Positions 1 to 6,509 of a stretch of DNA of 8,229 nt are shown piece by piece (position 1 is the stretch's first letter; every line of letters begins with the position of its first letter). This DNA is from Rhodobiaceae bacterium (lineage in GTDB: Bacteria; Pseudomonadota; Alphaproteobacteria; Parvibaculales; Parvibaculaceae), in contig DAIEIL010000053.1 of assembly GCA_027352645.1 (NCBI GenBank), positions 1 through 8,229 on the forward strand. The letters run 5' to 3'. Under the pieces are notes generated by a model, which was given only the letters and a program-made list of their open reading frames with translations, was not told where the DNA came from and ran no database searches. The translations under genes were made by a program, and so were the position numbers.

Positions 1-510
1 GTAGCGGAGAAGGACGCGGTCTCGCTCACGAAGAAGCTTCTCGGCGAAGCGGAAGTGAAGCCCATCGGTCTTGGTGCGCGCGACTCGCTCCGCCTCGAAG
101 CGGGGCTCTGCCTCTATGGCCACGACATTGACGAGACGACGACGCCCGTCGAAGGCGCGCTCACCTGGGTTATCAGCAAGCGCCGTCGCGAGGAAGCGAA
201 CTTCCCGGGCGCGAAGATCATTCTTGGCCAGATCGCGAACGGTGCGTCGAGAAAGCGCGTCGGCCTTTTGCCGGAAGGCAAGGCGCCCGCGCGCGAAGGT
301 ACGGAGATCGTCGCGGACGGCAAGGTTATCGGCACGATCACCAGCGGCGGTTACGGCCCGACTGTCGGCGGACCGATCGCCATGGGCTATGTCGACACGA
401 GCCACGCCAAGGTCGGCACGGACGTTGAATTGATGGTGCGGGGCAAGGGGCGACCGGCAAAGGTCGTTGCCATGCCTTTCGCCGAGAAACGTTTTCACAA
501 GACGAAATAA
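1..510 (+). CDS. gcvT: Glycine cleavage system T-protein (aminomethyltransferase), 3' end only
   Basis: The reading frame is open from the first base, so this is the C-terminal 169 residues of a protein whose start lies outside the window. GcvT takes the aminomethyl group from the lipoyl arm of H-protein, releases ammonia and passes the one-carbon unit to tetrahydrofolate in the cytoplasm. The visible part contains the family-typical stretch GLGARDSLRLEAG (visible residues 23-35), followed by LYGHDID and the KRRR..ANFPGAK segment. It then runs into the C-terminal beta-barrel domain of GcvT, with a TSGGYGPTVG-like segment. A GTG at 55 can be read as a start but is internal to the conserved domain. 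The gene is followed 16 bases later by gcvH, as expected for a gcvTHP operon. The family call is secure; the N-terminal folate-binding half cannot be assessed. Confidence 0.96.
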   Translation, partial: VAEKDAVSLTKKLLGEAEVKPIGLGARDSLRLEAGLCLYGHDIDETTTPVEGALTWVISKRRREEANFPGAKIILGQIANGASRKRVGLLPEGKAPAREGTEIVADGKVIGTITSGGYGPTVGGPIAMGYVDTSHAKVGTDVELMVRGKGRPAKVVAMPFAEKRFHKTK

Positions 511-526
511 GTCAGGGAATAGAGAG

Positions 527-904
527 ATGAGCGAGATCCGTTTCACCGACCAGCATGAATGGGTGCGCGTCGAAGGCGATGTGGCGACGGTGGGCATCAC
601 CGACTACGCGCAGGAACAGTTGGGCGATGTCGTCTATGTGGAACTGCCGGAAGTCGGCAAGACCATCGCGCAGGGCGACGAGGCAGCCGTGGTCGAAAGC
701 GTGAAGGCGGCAAGCGAGGTCTATGCGCCCGTGTCCGGCGAAGTCGTTGAGGTCAATGGCGATCTCGAAGCAGCACCCGGCGGCGTCAACGAAGATGCGA
801 TGGGCAAGGGCTGGTTCGTGAAGCTGAAGCTTTCCGACAAGTCCGAGCTTGCCAAGCTGATGGATGAAGACGCCTACAAGAGCTTCGTCGAAGGTCTCGC
901 CTGA
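527..904 (+). CDS. gcvH: Glycine cleavage system H-protein (lipoyl carrier)
   Basis: The product is 125 residues, the usual H-protein length. H-protein carries a lipoyl group on one lysine and shuttles the aminomethyl intermediate between the P, T and L proteins. The lipoylation site is in ESVKAASEVYAPVSGEV, making Lys60 the attachment residue. The N-terminal HEWVRVEGDVATVGITDYAQ and the GDVVYVELPEVG segment are standard for the hybrid-motif lipoyl fold. The frame stays open upstream to an ATG at 467 inside gcvT, but the ATG at 527 gives the standard N-terminus and has a purine-rich AGGGA about nine bases upstream, so I chose it. The C-terminal part reads GGVNEDAMGKGW where many homologues have PELVNEDPYGEGW, a modest divergence. 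It is co-transcribed with gcvT and gcvPA. Confidence 0.98.
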   Translation: MSEIRFTDQHEWVRVEGDVATVGITDYAQEQLGDVVYVELPEVGKTIAQGDEAAVVESVKAASEVYAPVSGEVVEVNGDLEAAPGGVNEDAMGKGWFVKLKLSDKSELAKLMDEDAYKSFVEGLA

Positions 905-928
905 TTTTTTCAATGTAACGGTGCCCCC

Positions 929-2275
929 ATGCGCTACCTGCCACTGACCCAAGCCGACCGCCGCGAAATGCTCGGCGTCATCGGCGCGAAGAGCGTCGAC
1001 GACCTGTTCCGCGATGTGCCGGAACGCGCCCGACGCGATGGCTTCGTCGATCTGCCGCGGCGGCAGGGCGAGCTTGAAGTCGAGCGCGCGCTGACCAAGA
1101 TGGCGGCGAAAAATGTATCGGCGGATTCCGTTCCCTTCTTCATCGGTGGCGGCGCCTATCGCCATCACGTGCCGTCGGTGGTCGACCATCTGATTCAGCG
1201 TTCGGAGTTCCTGACCTCCTACACGCCCTATCAGCCGGAGATCACGCAAGGCACGCTGCAATATCTCTTCGAGTTCCAGACGCAAGTGGCGCTGCTGACC
1301 GGCATGGATGTCGCCAATGCGTCCATGTATGACGGCTCGACGGCCTGCGCCGAAGCCGTGCTGATGGCGCATCGTGTAACGAAGCGGAAGAAGGCGGTGC
1401 TTTCCGGCACGCTTCATCCGCATTACCGCGCCGTCGTCGAAAACCTTTGCGAGGCGGGCGGCGATCCCGTCGAGGCGCTGGCGCCCGCACTGCCCGGCAA
1501 GACCGAAGACATCATTGCCCGCATTGCCGACGATACGAGCTGCGTCGTCGTGCAGACGCCGACCTATTTCGGCGAACTCATCGATCTGCGCGCCATTGCG
1601 GACGCCGCGCATGCCAAGGGCGCTCTGCTCATTGCGGTCGTTCCGGAGATCGTCTCTCTCGGCCTTGTCACGCCGCCCGGCGAAATGGGCGCCGACATCG
1701 TGGTTGGCGAAGGTCAGTCGATCGGCAACGGGCTCAACTTCGGCGGACCCTATGTCGGCCTCTTTGCCACGCGCACGAAATATGTGCGCCAGATGCCGGG
1801 CCGACTCTGCGGCCAGACGGTCGATGCCGAAGGCAAGCGCGGCTTCGTGCTGACGCTTTCGACCCGCGAGCAGCATATCCGCCGCGAAAAGGCGACCTCG
1901 AACATCTGCACCAATTCCGGTCTCTGTGCGCTTGCCTTCACGATCCATCTGTCGCTGCTGGGCGAGGATGGCTTCAAGCGTCTCGCGCGCATCAATCACG
2001 CGAATGCGGTGAAGCTCGGCTCTGCGCTTTCGGGCGTTGCCGGCGTCGAGCTTCTCAACGACGCGTTCTTTAACGAGTTCACCATCCGTCTGCCGAAGTC
2101 GGCGACTACGGTCGTCGACGCGCTCGCCGACAAGGGCGTGCTCGGCGGTCTGCCGGCGAGCCGCCTCATTCCGGGCAATGCAACGCTCGACAATCTGCTC
2201 ATCGTTGCTTCGACAGAAATCAATACCGATCAGGATCGTGCCGACTTTGTGGCCGCGCTGAAGGAGGTGCTCTGA
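929..2275 (+). CDS. gcvPA: Glycine dehydrogenase (decarboxylating) P-protein subunit 1
   Basis: The product is 448 residues and corresponds to the N-terminal half of single-chain P-protein. With GcvPB it forms the PLP enzyme that decarboxylates glycine and loads the aminomethyl group onto lipoyl-H-protein. Visible family signatures are FIGGGAYRHHVP (71-82), FLTSYTPYQPEITQGTLQYL (94-113), SMYDGSTACAEA (132-143), GADIVVGEGQSIGNGLNFGG (254-273) and TREQHIRREKATSNICTN (312-329). The PLP-binding lysine is not in this chain; it lies in GcvPB. The start is the only ATG giving the standard N-terminus MRYLPLTQADRREM, yet the 24-base gap after gcvH shows no clear Shine-Dalgarno sequence. The stop codon overlaps the gcvPB start by one base (TGATG). 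Full length, no damage seen. Confidence 0.98.
   Translation: MRYLPLTQADRREMLGVIGAKSVDDLFRDVPERARRDGFVDLPRRQGELEVERALTKMAAKNVSADSVPFFIGGGAYRHHVPSVVDHLIQRSEFLTSYTPYQPEITQGTLQYLFEFQTQVALLTGMDVANASMYDGSTACAEAVLMAHRVTKRKKAVLSGTLHPHYRAVVENLCEAGGDPVEALAPALPGKTEDIIARIADDTSCVVVQTPTYFGELIDLRAIADAAHAKGALLIAVVPEIVSLGLVTPPGEMGADIVVGEGQSIGNGLNFGGPYVGLFATRTKYVRQMPGRLCGQTVDAEGKRGFVLTLSTREQHIRREKATSNICTNSGLCALAFTIHLSLLGEDGFKRLARINHANAVKLGSALSGVAGVELLNDAFFNEFTIRLPKSATTVVDALADKGVLGGLPASRLIPGNATLDNLLIVASTEINTDQDRADFVAALKEVL
2261..2269 (+). promoter_or_regulatory. Strong Shine-Dalgarno sequence for gcvPB
   Basis: AAGGAGGTG lies inside the last codons of gcvPA, with seven bases between the AGGAGG core and the gcvPB ATG at 2275. 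It settles the gcvPB start and, with the one-base stop/start overlap, supports coupled and roughly balanced translation of the two P-protein chains. Confidence 0.85.
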
Positions 2276-3852
2276 TGTCCGGCATGAATAATCAGGGCCG
2301 CCCCACCGCTGCGGGCGAGGCATCGTCGAGCAGCTTCGAAACCTATACGGGCAACAAGGGTCTTCGCCTCGAAGAGCCGCTGATTTTCGAACTCGACAAT
2401 CCGGGCGCGACGGGCGTCGATCTCGACGAGCCGGAAGGTTATGAGCCGAAGCTCGGCGCCTTCGAGCGCAAGGCGCGGATCGGCCTTCCCGGCATGTCCG
2501 AACCCGACGTGATGCGCCATTACGTGCGTCTCTCGCGCAAGAACTATTCGATCGACGCAGGCCTCTATCCGCTCGGCTCCTGCACGATGAAGCACAATCC
2601 GCGCCTCAACGAAAAGATGGCGCGGCTGCCGGGCTTCGCGGACGTGCTTCCGCTCCAGCCGCAGAAGACGCTGCAGGGTGCGCTGGAACTGATGGACACG
2701 CTTGCCCATTGGCTCAAGGAACTGACCGGCATGCCCGCCGTTGCCATGTCGCCCAAGGCGGGCGCCCATGGCGAGCTTTGCGGCATGATGGCGATCCGCG
2801 CGGCGCTGGTCGCGCGCGGCGAGGGCGACAAGCGCACGCGCATTCTCGTGCCTGAATCGGCGCATGGCACCAATCCGGCGACTGCCGCGCTTCTTCAGTA
2901 CAAGGTCGATGCGATTCCGGCGACGGCGGATGGCCGCGTCGATCTCGCAGCCTTCAAGGCGAAGCTCGGGCCGGACGTCGCCGCGATCATGCTCACCAAC
3001 CCGAACACCTGCGGATTGTTCGAGCGCGACATCATTGAGATTGCCGACGCTGTGCATGAAGCGGGCGCCTACTTCTATTGCGATGGTGCGAACTTCAACG
3101 CCATTGTCGGCCGGGTGCGTCCGGGCGATCTCGGCGTCGACGCCATGCATATCAACCTGCACAAGACCTTCTCGACGCCGCATGGCGGCGGTGGTCCGGG
3201 CGCGGGCCCGGTGGTGTTGTCCGAGGCGTTGGCGCCTTTCGCGCCGCTGCCTTATGTCGTGCACGGGGCGGACGGTTTCCGCCTCGTTGAGACGGAAGGG
3301 GAGGCCAAGGCCGACGGTTCGCATCCCTTCGGCCGCATGGTCGCCTTCCATGGCCAGATGGGCATGTTCGTGCGCGCCATGGCTTACATGATGAGCCACG
3401 GTTCGGACGGTCTCCGGCAGGTTGCGGAAGATGCGGTGCTGAATGCGAACTACGTTCTCGCCTCGCTGAAGGATCATCTCTCGGCGCCTTTCGAGGGGCC
3501 CTGCATGCATGAGGCGCTGTTCGACGATCGTTTCCTGAAGGGCACAGGCGTCGAGACGCTCGACTTCGCCAAGGCGATGATCGACGAGGGCTACCATCCG
3601 ATGACCATGTATTTCCCGCTGGTCGTCCATGGCGCTCTGCTGATCGAGCCGACCGAAACGGAATCGAAGCACACGCTCGACCAGTTCATCGGCACGTTGA
3701 AGCATCTCGCTCAGGCAGCGAAGGGCAACGACAAGTCGCGCTTCACCGGCGCGCCGCATTTCGCGCCGCGTCACCGCCTCGACGAGACGCTCGCCGCGCG
3801 CAATCCGGTTCTGCGCTGGCAGGCCGAGACGCCGAAGCAAGCGGCGGAATAA
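2275..3852 (+). CDS. gcvPB: Glycine dehydrogenase (decarboxylating) P-protein subunit 2, PLP-binding
   Basis: The product is 525 residues and matches the C-terminal half of single-chain P-protein. This chain carries the cofactor: the motif NLHKTFSTPHGGGGPGAGPV places the Schiff-base lysine at Lys297 (codon 3163-3165), followed by the glycine-rich loop. Other family signatures are YPLGSCTMKHNPR (98-110), a SAHGTNPATAA segment, MLTNPNTCGLFE and YCDGANFNAI. The first 30 residues are a Ser/Ala-rich leader that precedes the conserved domain. The start at 2275 is chosen for the strong Shine-Dalgarno upstream; a second ATG three codons later is less well spaced. It acts as a heterodimer (or dimer of heterodimers) with GcvPA in glycine cleavage. 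Its TAA overlaps the next ATG by one base. Confidence 0.98.
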   Translation: MSGMNNQGRPTAAGEASSSSFETYTGNKGLRLEEPLIFELDNPGATGVDLDEPEGYEPKLGAFERKARIGLPGMSEPDVMRHYVRLSRKNYSIDAGLYPLGSCTMKHNPRLNEKMARLPGFADVLPLQPQKTLQGALELMDTLAHWLKELTGMPAVAMSPKAGAHGELCGMMAIRAALVARGEGDKRTRILVPESAHGTNPATAALLQYKVDAIPATADGRVDLAAFKAKLGPDVAAIMLTNPNTCGLFERDIIEIADAVHEAGAYFYCDGANFNAIVGRVRPGDLGVDAMHINLHKTFSTPHGGGGPGAGPVVLSEALAPFAPLPYVVHGADGFRLVETEGEAKADGSHPFGRMVAFHGQMGMFVRAMAYMMSHGSDGLRQVAEDAVLNANYVLASLKDHLSAPFEGPCMHEALFDDRFLKGTGVETLDFAKAMIDEGYHPMTMYFPLVVHGALLIEPTETESKHTLDQFIGTLKHLAQAAKGNDKSRFTGAPHFAPRHRLDETLAARNPVLRWQAETPKQAAE

Positions 3853-4409
3853 TGGAAGAGAGGCGCTTCATCGATCTTGCGCTCACCAATGAGGTGAACG
3901 CCGGTATTCTGGAGCGCCTTTTGTCTCTCGCACTGCCGGATTCCTGGCTTGTTTCGGGCTCGCTCTTCCAGACGGTGTGGAACGGGCTGACAGGCCGCGT
4001 GCCGGGCTACGGCATCAAGGACTACGACGTCTTCTATTTCGATCGCGATACCTCATGGGAAGCGGAAGACGCCGTCATTCGCCGCTGCGCGGAGACCTTT
4101 GCCGATTTCGATGTCGAGATCGAGGTTCGCAATCAGGCCCGTGTGCATCTCTGGTATCCGGAGAAATTCGGCATCGCCTATCCGGCACTTTCCTCGTCGA
4201 CGGAAGGGATCGACCGCTTCCTCGCGCCGGCCTGCATGGTCGGGATTGCACCGGGGAGCCTGCGCGTCTATGCGCCTCACGGTTTCGACGACATTGAGGC
4301 CGTGACCATCCGTCCGAACCGTGTCGCGAATTTCAGCGCGGAGCGCTATGCCGAAAAGGCCGCACGGTGGAAGGCGAAATGGCCGGAGTTGACTGTGCTT
4401 CCGGCCTGA
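3852..4409 (+). CDS. Predicted nucleotidyltransferase-family protein (NTP_transf_6/DUF925 type)
   Basis: A 185-residue cytoplasmic protein with no signal peptide or membrane segment. It resembles the NTP_transf_6 (DUF925) family, whose fold is predicted to be a polymerase-beta-like nucleotidyltransferase. Visible hallmarks are SGSLFQTVWN with the Gly-Ser pair at 36-37, then GIKDYDVFYFD with Asp57 and Asp59 as the likely metal-binding pair. A third acidic position lies in DFDVEIEVRNQARVHLWY (85-102), and the family-typical KFG..YP segment follows. Substrate and reaction are unknown; I assign none. Its ATG overlaps the gcvPB stop (TAATG), so it is probably translated by coupling as the last gene of the gcv operon. 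Whether it has any role in glycine metabolism is not shown. It looks intact and has codon use like its neighbours. Confidence 0.88.
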   Translation: MEERRFIDLALTNEVNAGILERLLSLALPDSWLVSGSLFQTVWNGLTGRVPGYGIKDYDVFYFDRDTSWEAEDAVIRRCAETFADFDVEIEVRNQARVHLWYPEKFGIAYPALSSSTEGIDRFLAPACMVGIAPGSLRVYAPHGFDDIEAVTIRPNRVANFSAERYAEKAARWKAKWPELTVLPA

Positions 4410-4417
4410 CCTCAGGC
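4404..4417. repeat. Small palindrome covering both convergent stop codons
   Basis: GCCTGA-CC-TCAGGC is a perfect inverted repeat. The TGA in the left arm is the stop of the nucleotidyltransferase gene, and the TCA in the right arm is the stop (on the - strand) of the hydrolase gene. As RNA it would give a five-base-pair stem with an ACCT loop. No T-tract follows on either strand, so it is at best a weak bidirectional terminator and could be a chance match. Confidence 0.35.
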
Positions 4418-5212
4418 GGACTTCAGCCGCTCCACGAAAAACACGATCACGCGCTTGGCCGCCTCCTTTGTCGGCTGACCGTCTTCGTCGATCAGGTCTT
4501 CGGTCAGCACCGAATGGGGCTTGGGCTCGGGCGATTTGGGATTGGCATATTTGTCGTCGATCTCGATGCCCTCGAAGGCGTCGCCCAGCTCGCGACGAAG
4601 CGTCTCGAATCGCTCTCCCGGCGAGGTGACGTCGCCCTTGAAGCGCAGGCCGAGCACCTTGTCGCCCCTGCCTCCTTGTTCAACTGGGGCGCAGCGGTCC
4701 TTCAGGCAGGCGAGTTCTTCCGGGCTTACATGAAGCGCGGCCTTGCGTGCGGCCCCGAAGGGAAAGGGCAGCGAAGGTTGCGAGAGGACGGGTGCCATGA
4801 GCGCCGGCTCCATCATCATCGAGAGCGCAAAATTTCCGGAGAAGCACATGCCGATGGCGCCGACACCCTTGCCGCCCGCCTCTTCATGCGCGTGGCGGGC
4901 GAGTGCCCGCAGCCAGTCCGTGACGGGGCTCGAGTGATGGCTTGCGAGCACATGGAATTCACGGCTGATGCAGACCCTGGCGAGCGACTTCACAACATAG
5001 CCGACGCTCGGCCCCGGTCCTGCAACTCCGACGAGGAGGGGCATGTAGACCCGAAAGCCCGCCGCGACGACCCAGTCGGCGAAGCGCACGACATTGGGCG
5101 TGATGCCGGGGATTTCGTGGATGACGATGACGGCGGGGCCGTGCCCCCGCACATAGACGGGCTTTGTCGCGCCTTCATGGGTGAACTCGGACGGCGTGTA
5201 GTCGCTGAGCAT
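4412..5212 (-). CDS. Dienelactone hydrolase-family protein (alpha/beta hydrolase)
   Basis: The product is 266 residues with an alpha/beta-hydrolase layout and no signal peptide. IVIHEIPGITP (30-39) carries the family's conserved Glu33 near the oxyanion region. AIGMCFSGNFAL (119-130) is the nucleophile elbow with Cys123, at the same number as the catalytic Cys of classical dienelactone hydrolase. FKGDVTSPGERF supplies Asp194 and KPHSVLTED supplies His233 as the likely rest of the triad. Family members hydrolyse dienelactones or other small esters and lactones; the true substrate here is unknown, and no aromatic-degradation genes are adjacent. The start at 5212 follows AGGGAGGA with six bases of spacing. 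The gene lies downstream of the atp terminator and converges on the gcv operon, two bases apart. No clear promoter is visible in the short upstream gap. Confidence 0.9.
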   Translation of the reverse strand: MLSDYTPSEFTHEGATKPVYVRGHGPAVIVIHEIPGITPNVVRFADWVVAAGFRVYMPLLVGVAGPGPSVGYVVKSLARVCISREFHVLASHHSSPVTDWLRALARHAHEEAGGKGVGAIGMCFSGNFALSMMMEPALMAPVLSQPSLPFPFGAARKAALHVSPEELACLKDRCAPVEQGGRGDKVLGLRFKGDVTSPGERFETLRRELGDAFEGIEIDDKYANPKSPEPKPHSVLTEDLIDEDGQPTKEAAKRVIVFFVERLKSA

Positions 5213-5218
5213 GGCGCA

Positions 5219-5226
5219 TCCTCCCT
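5219..5226 (-). promoter_or_regulatory. Shine-Dalgarno sequence of the dienelactone hydrolase-family gene
   Basis: On the - strand this reads AGGGAGGA, six bases before the ATG at 5212, so it decides the start. A second ATG that begins right against the Shine-Dalgarno (5216-5218) is in another frame and too close to be used. The core lies in the 3' arm of the nested hairpin at 5220-5256. Confidence 0.75.
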
Positions 5227-5256
5227 GAGCCTTGCGAGAAGGCTAGCGGAGGGAGG
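5220..5256 (-). promoter_or_regulatory. Nested inverted repeats in the hydrolase leader that can mask its ribosome-binding site
   Basis: Two perfect six-base inverted repeats are nested. The outer arms are CCTCCC (5220-5225 on the + strand) and GGGAGG (5251-5256). The inner arms are AGCCTT (5228-5233) and AAGGCT (5239-5244), around a five-base loop. In the - strand transcript the 3' outer arm is the Shine-Dalgarno core itself, so folding would pair it with an upstream CCTCCC. The internal loop is asymmetric (2 versus 6 bases). No U-tract follows, so it does not look like a terminator. A regulatory role is inference. Confidence 0.5.
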
Positions 5257-5266
5257 AAAAGCGGCC

Positions 5267-5296
5267 AAACAAAAACCCCGCCACGAGGGCGGGGTT
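5267..5296 (-). terminator. Rho-independent terminator of the F0 ATP synthase operon
   Basis: The arms 5274-5282 and 5288-5296 form a perfect nine-base-pair, GC-rich stem (AACCCCGCC with GGCGGGGTT) around a five-base loop. Read on the - strand, the stem is followed by a T-rich run (TTTTTGTTT). It lies 26 bases past the atpF stop. On the + strand no T-tract follows, so it acts in the atp direction only. Confidence 0.93.
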
Positions 5297-5321
5297 CTGG
5301 TCTCGGCGGTTTCGAAAAAGC

Positions 5322-5813
5322 TCAGTGGAGCTTCGACGAAAGTTCCGCGATCGATGTTTCGACGATGCTCGCGTCCTTCGCGGCGTCGACCTTTTCGGCG
5401 ATCAGCTTGTTCGCGGCGCTGACGGCGATGTCGGCGGCGACGGCACGAACTTCCTGCAGGGCTTGGGTTTCGGCCTGACGGATCTTGTCCTCGGCAACCT
5501 GCTGACGACGCTCGACGAGCGCCTTGAGGTTGGTCTGGCTTTCTGCCGCCAGACGTTCCGCTTCGGCTTTGGCCTGGGCGACGATCTCGTCGGCTTCCTT
5601 CATCGCTTCCGTCTGCTTGCGCTGGTAGGAGGCGAGGAGCTGTTGCGCCTCTTCACGCAGACGGCGAGCTTGCTCAAGTTCGTCGGCGATCTCGGTCGAA
5701 CGCTTGTCGAGCTGGGCCGCGAGCATGCCCGGCACCTTCATATAGATCAGGATGCCGATGAAGATGAGAAGCGCGACAAGGACCCAGAACTGGCCAGTGG
5801 CGAGAAATTCCAT
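5322..5813 (-). CDS. atpF: ATP synthase F0 subunit b
   Basis: The product is 163 residues, normal for a bacterial b subunit. A short N-terminus and a single membrane helix (about residues 8-25, FWVLVALLIFIGILIYM) lead into a long charged helix rich in Glu, Arg, Ala and Gln (about 33-160). This is the coiled-coil stalk that pairs with b' and holds the F1 head (through delta) against the a subunit. The start at 5813 has GGAG and AGGA elements just upstream, overlapping the b' stop; the gap to b' is four bases, indicating coupled translation. It is the last gene of the operon, and a strong terminator follows. Together with the neighbouring b' gene it would form the heterodimeric stator typical of alphaproteobacteria and photosynthetic organisms. 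Confidence 0.96.
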   Translation of the reverse strand: MEFLATGQFWVLVALLIFIGILIYMKVPGMLAAQLDKRSTEIADELEQARRLREEAQQLLASYQRKQTEAMKEADEIVAQAKAEAERLAAESQTNLKALVERRQQVAEDKIRQAETQALQEVRAVAADIAVSAANKLIAEKVDAAKDASIVETSIAELSSKLH

Positions 5814-5817
5814 GTTC

Positions 5818-6441
5818 CTAGCTCCGCTTCAGGGCGGCATCGACCGCGTTTTCGGTCGCCGCCTTGTCGGCATCCTCGCCGAGCAGGCGGGTGACAATGG
5901 CGCCGGCGACATCGATCGCCACGAGACGGACATTGGCCAAGGCCGATGCCTTCGTCGCGGCAATGCTCGCTTCCGCAGCGGCGATCTTGCCGGCGAGGCT
6001 CGCTTCAGACTCATGCCGCTGCTTGTCGGTTTCGGCCGTCAGACGGTCGCGCGTTTCCTGTGCGATCGCATGAGCCTTGGCGCGAGCCTCGGCAAAGGCC
6101 TTTTCGTAAGCCGCGATAGCCGCGTCGGTCTGCGCCTTGGCGGCACCCGCCTGCTCCAGATCCGACGAGATGCGTCCACGCCGTTCCTCGATCACGCGGG
6201 CGATGCGCGGCAAGGCGAGCCGCGACATCAGCAGATAGAGAACGCCGAAAACGAGAACGAGCCAGATGACCTGCGAAGAGAAGGTCTGGGCATTGAACGG
6301 AGGAAACCCTCCGCTATGCGCCTCTTGCGGCACACCCGTTTCCGTCGTGACATGCTCAAGCGCGGCATCAGCCGCACCGGGCATTGCGCCGGTCGGGGTG
6401 TCGGTGGTCACGCCTTCATTGACCGCCATATCTTGGGCCAT
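5818..6441 (-). CDS. atpF2: ATP synthase F0 subunit b'
   Basis: The product is 207 residues (the gene is also called atpX or atpG in some genomes). An acidic and Ala/Thr-rich N-terminal tail of about 45 residues is followed by GGFPPFNAQTFSSQVIW, a membrane helix at about 56-74, then LALPRIARVIEERRGRIS and a long charged, alanine-rich helix. The FPPF..F.SQ..W signature and the tail are usual in alphaproteobacterial b' proteins as I recall them. b' pairs with b to form the peripheral stalk. The start at 6441 has GGAG about seven bases upstream; a second ATG at codon 5 is possible but less well placed. It is separated from atpE by 68 bases holding a strong stem-loop, and from atpF by only four bases. 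Confidence 0.95.
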   Translation of the reverse strand: MAQDMAVNEGVTTDTPTGAMPGAADAALEHVTTETGVPQEAHSGGFPPFNAQTFSSQVIWLVLVFGVLYLLMSRLALPRIARVIEERRGRISSDLEQAGAAKAQTDAAIAAYEKAFAEARAKAHAIAQETRDRLTAETDKQRHESEASLAGKIAAAEASIAATKASALANVRLVAIDVAGAIVTRLLGEDADKAATENAVDAALKRS

Positions 6442-6468
6442 TTGGGACTCCAGTCAGGCTCAACTCAA

Positions 6469-6492
6469 GCTGGCCGCCCGAAAGCGGCCAGC
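6469..6492 (-). promoter_or_regulatory. Stem-loop in the atpE-atpF2 spacer
   Basis: The arms 6469-6477 and 6484-6492 (GCTGGCCGC and GCGGCCAGC) form a perfect nine-base-pair stem with a six-base loop. In the - strand transcript it lies 17 bases after the atpE stop. What follows is TTGAGTTGAG rather than a U-run, so it is not a standard terminator. It may act as a partial terminator or an RNA stabiliser that protects the atpE end of the message; both are inference. Confidence 0.65.
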
Positions 6493-6509
6493 ATTCCGCG
6501 GAAGATCGA

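Noticed and set aside
1..60. Glycine riboswitch or gcv promoter
   Set aside because: The window opens inside gcvT coding sequence, so any leader regulation of the operon lies outside it.
467..526. Upstream ATG extending gcvH by 20 residues
   Set aside because: It starts inside gcvT and adds a non-conserved segment; the ATG at 527 gives the standard H-protein N-terminus with a Shine-Dalgarno-like AGGGA.
512..2323. A 603-residue open frame on the - strand opposite gcvH and gcvPA
   Set aside because: It is antisense to clearly recognisable genes; long antisense frames are common in GC-rich coding DNA. Its translation is Arg/His/Asp-rich low-complexity sequence with no family motif.
2230..3840. 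A 536-residue open frame on the - strand opposite gcvPB
   Set aside because: Same reason: it is a codon-bias shadow of gcvPB, rich in Arg, His and Glu, with no recognisable domain.
4367..5422. A 351-residue open frame on the + strand opposite the hydrolase gene
   Set aside because: The - strand hydrolase has a catalytic triad, a good Shine-Dalgarno and standard length; the + frame has no motif and also crosses the atp terminator.
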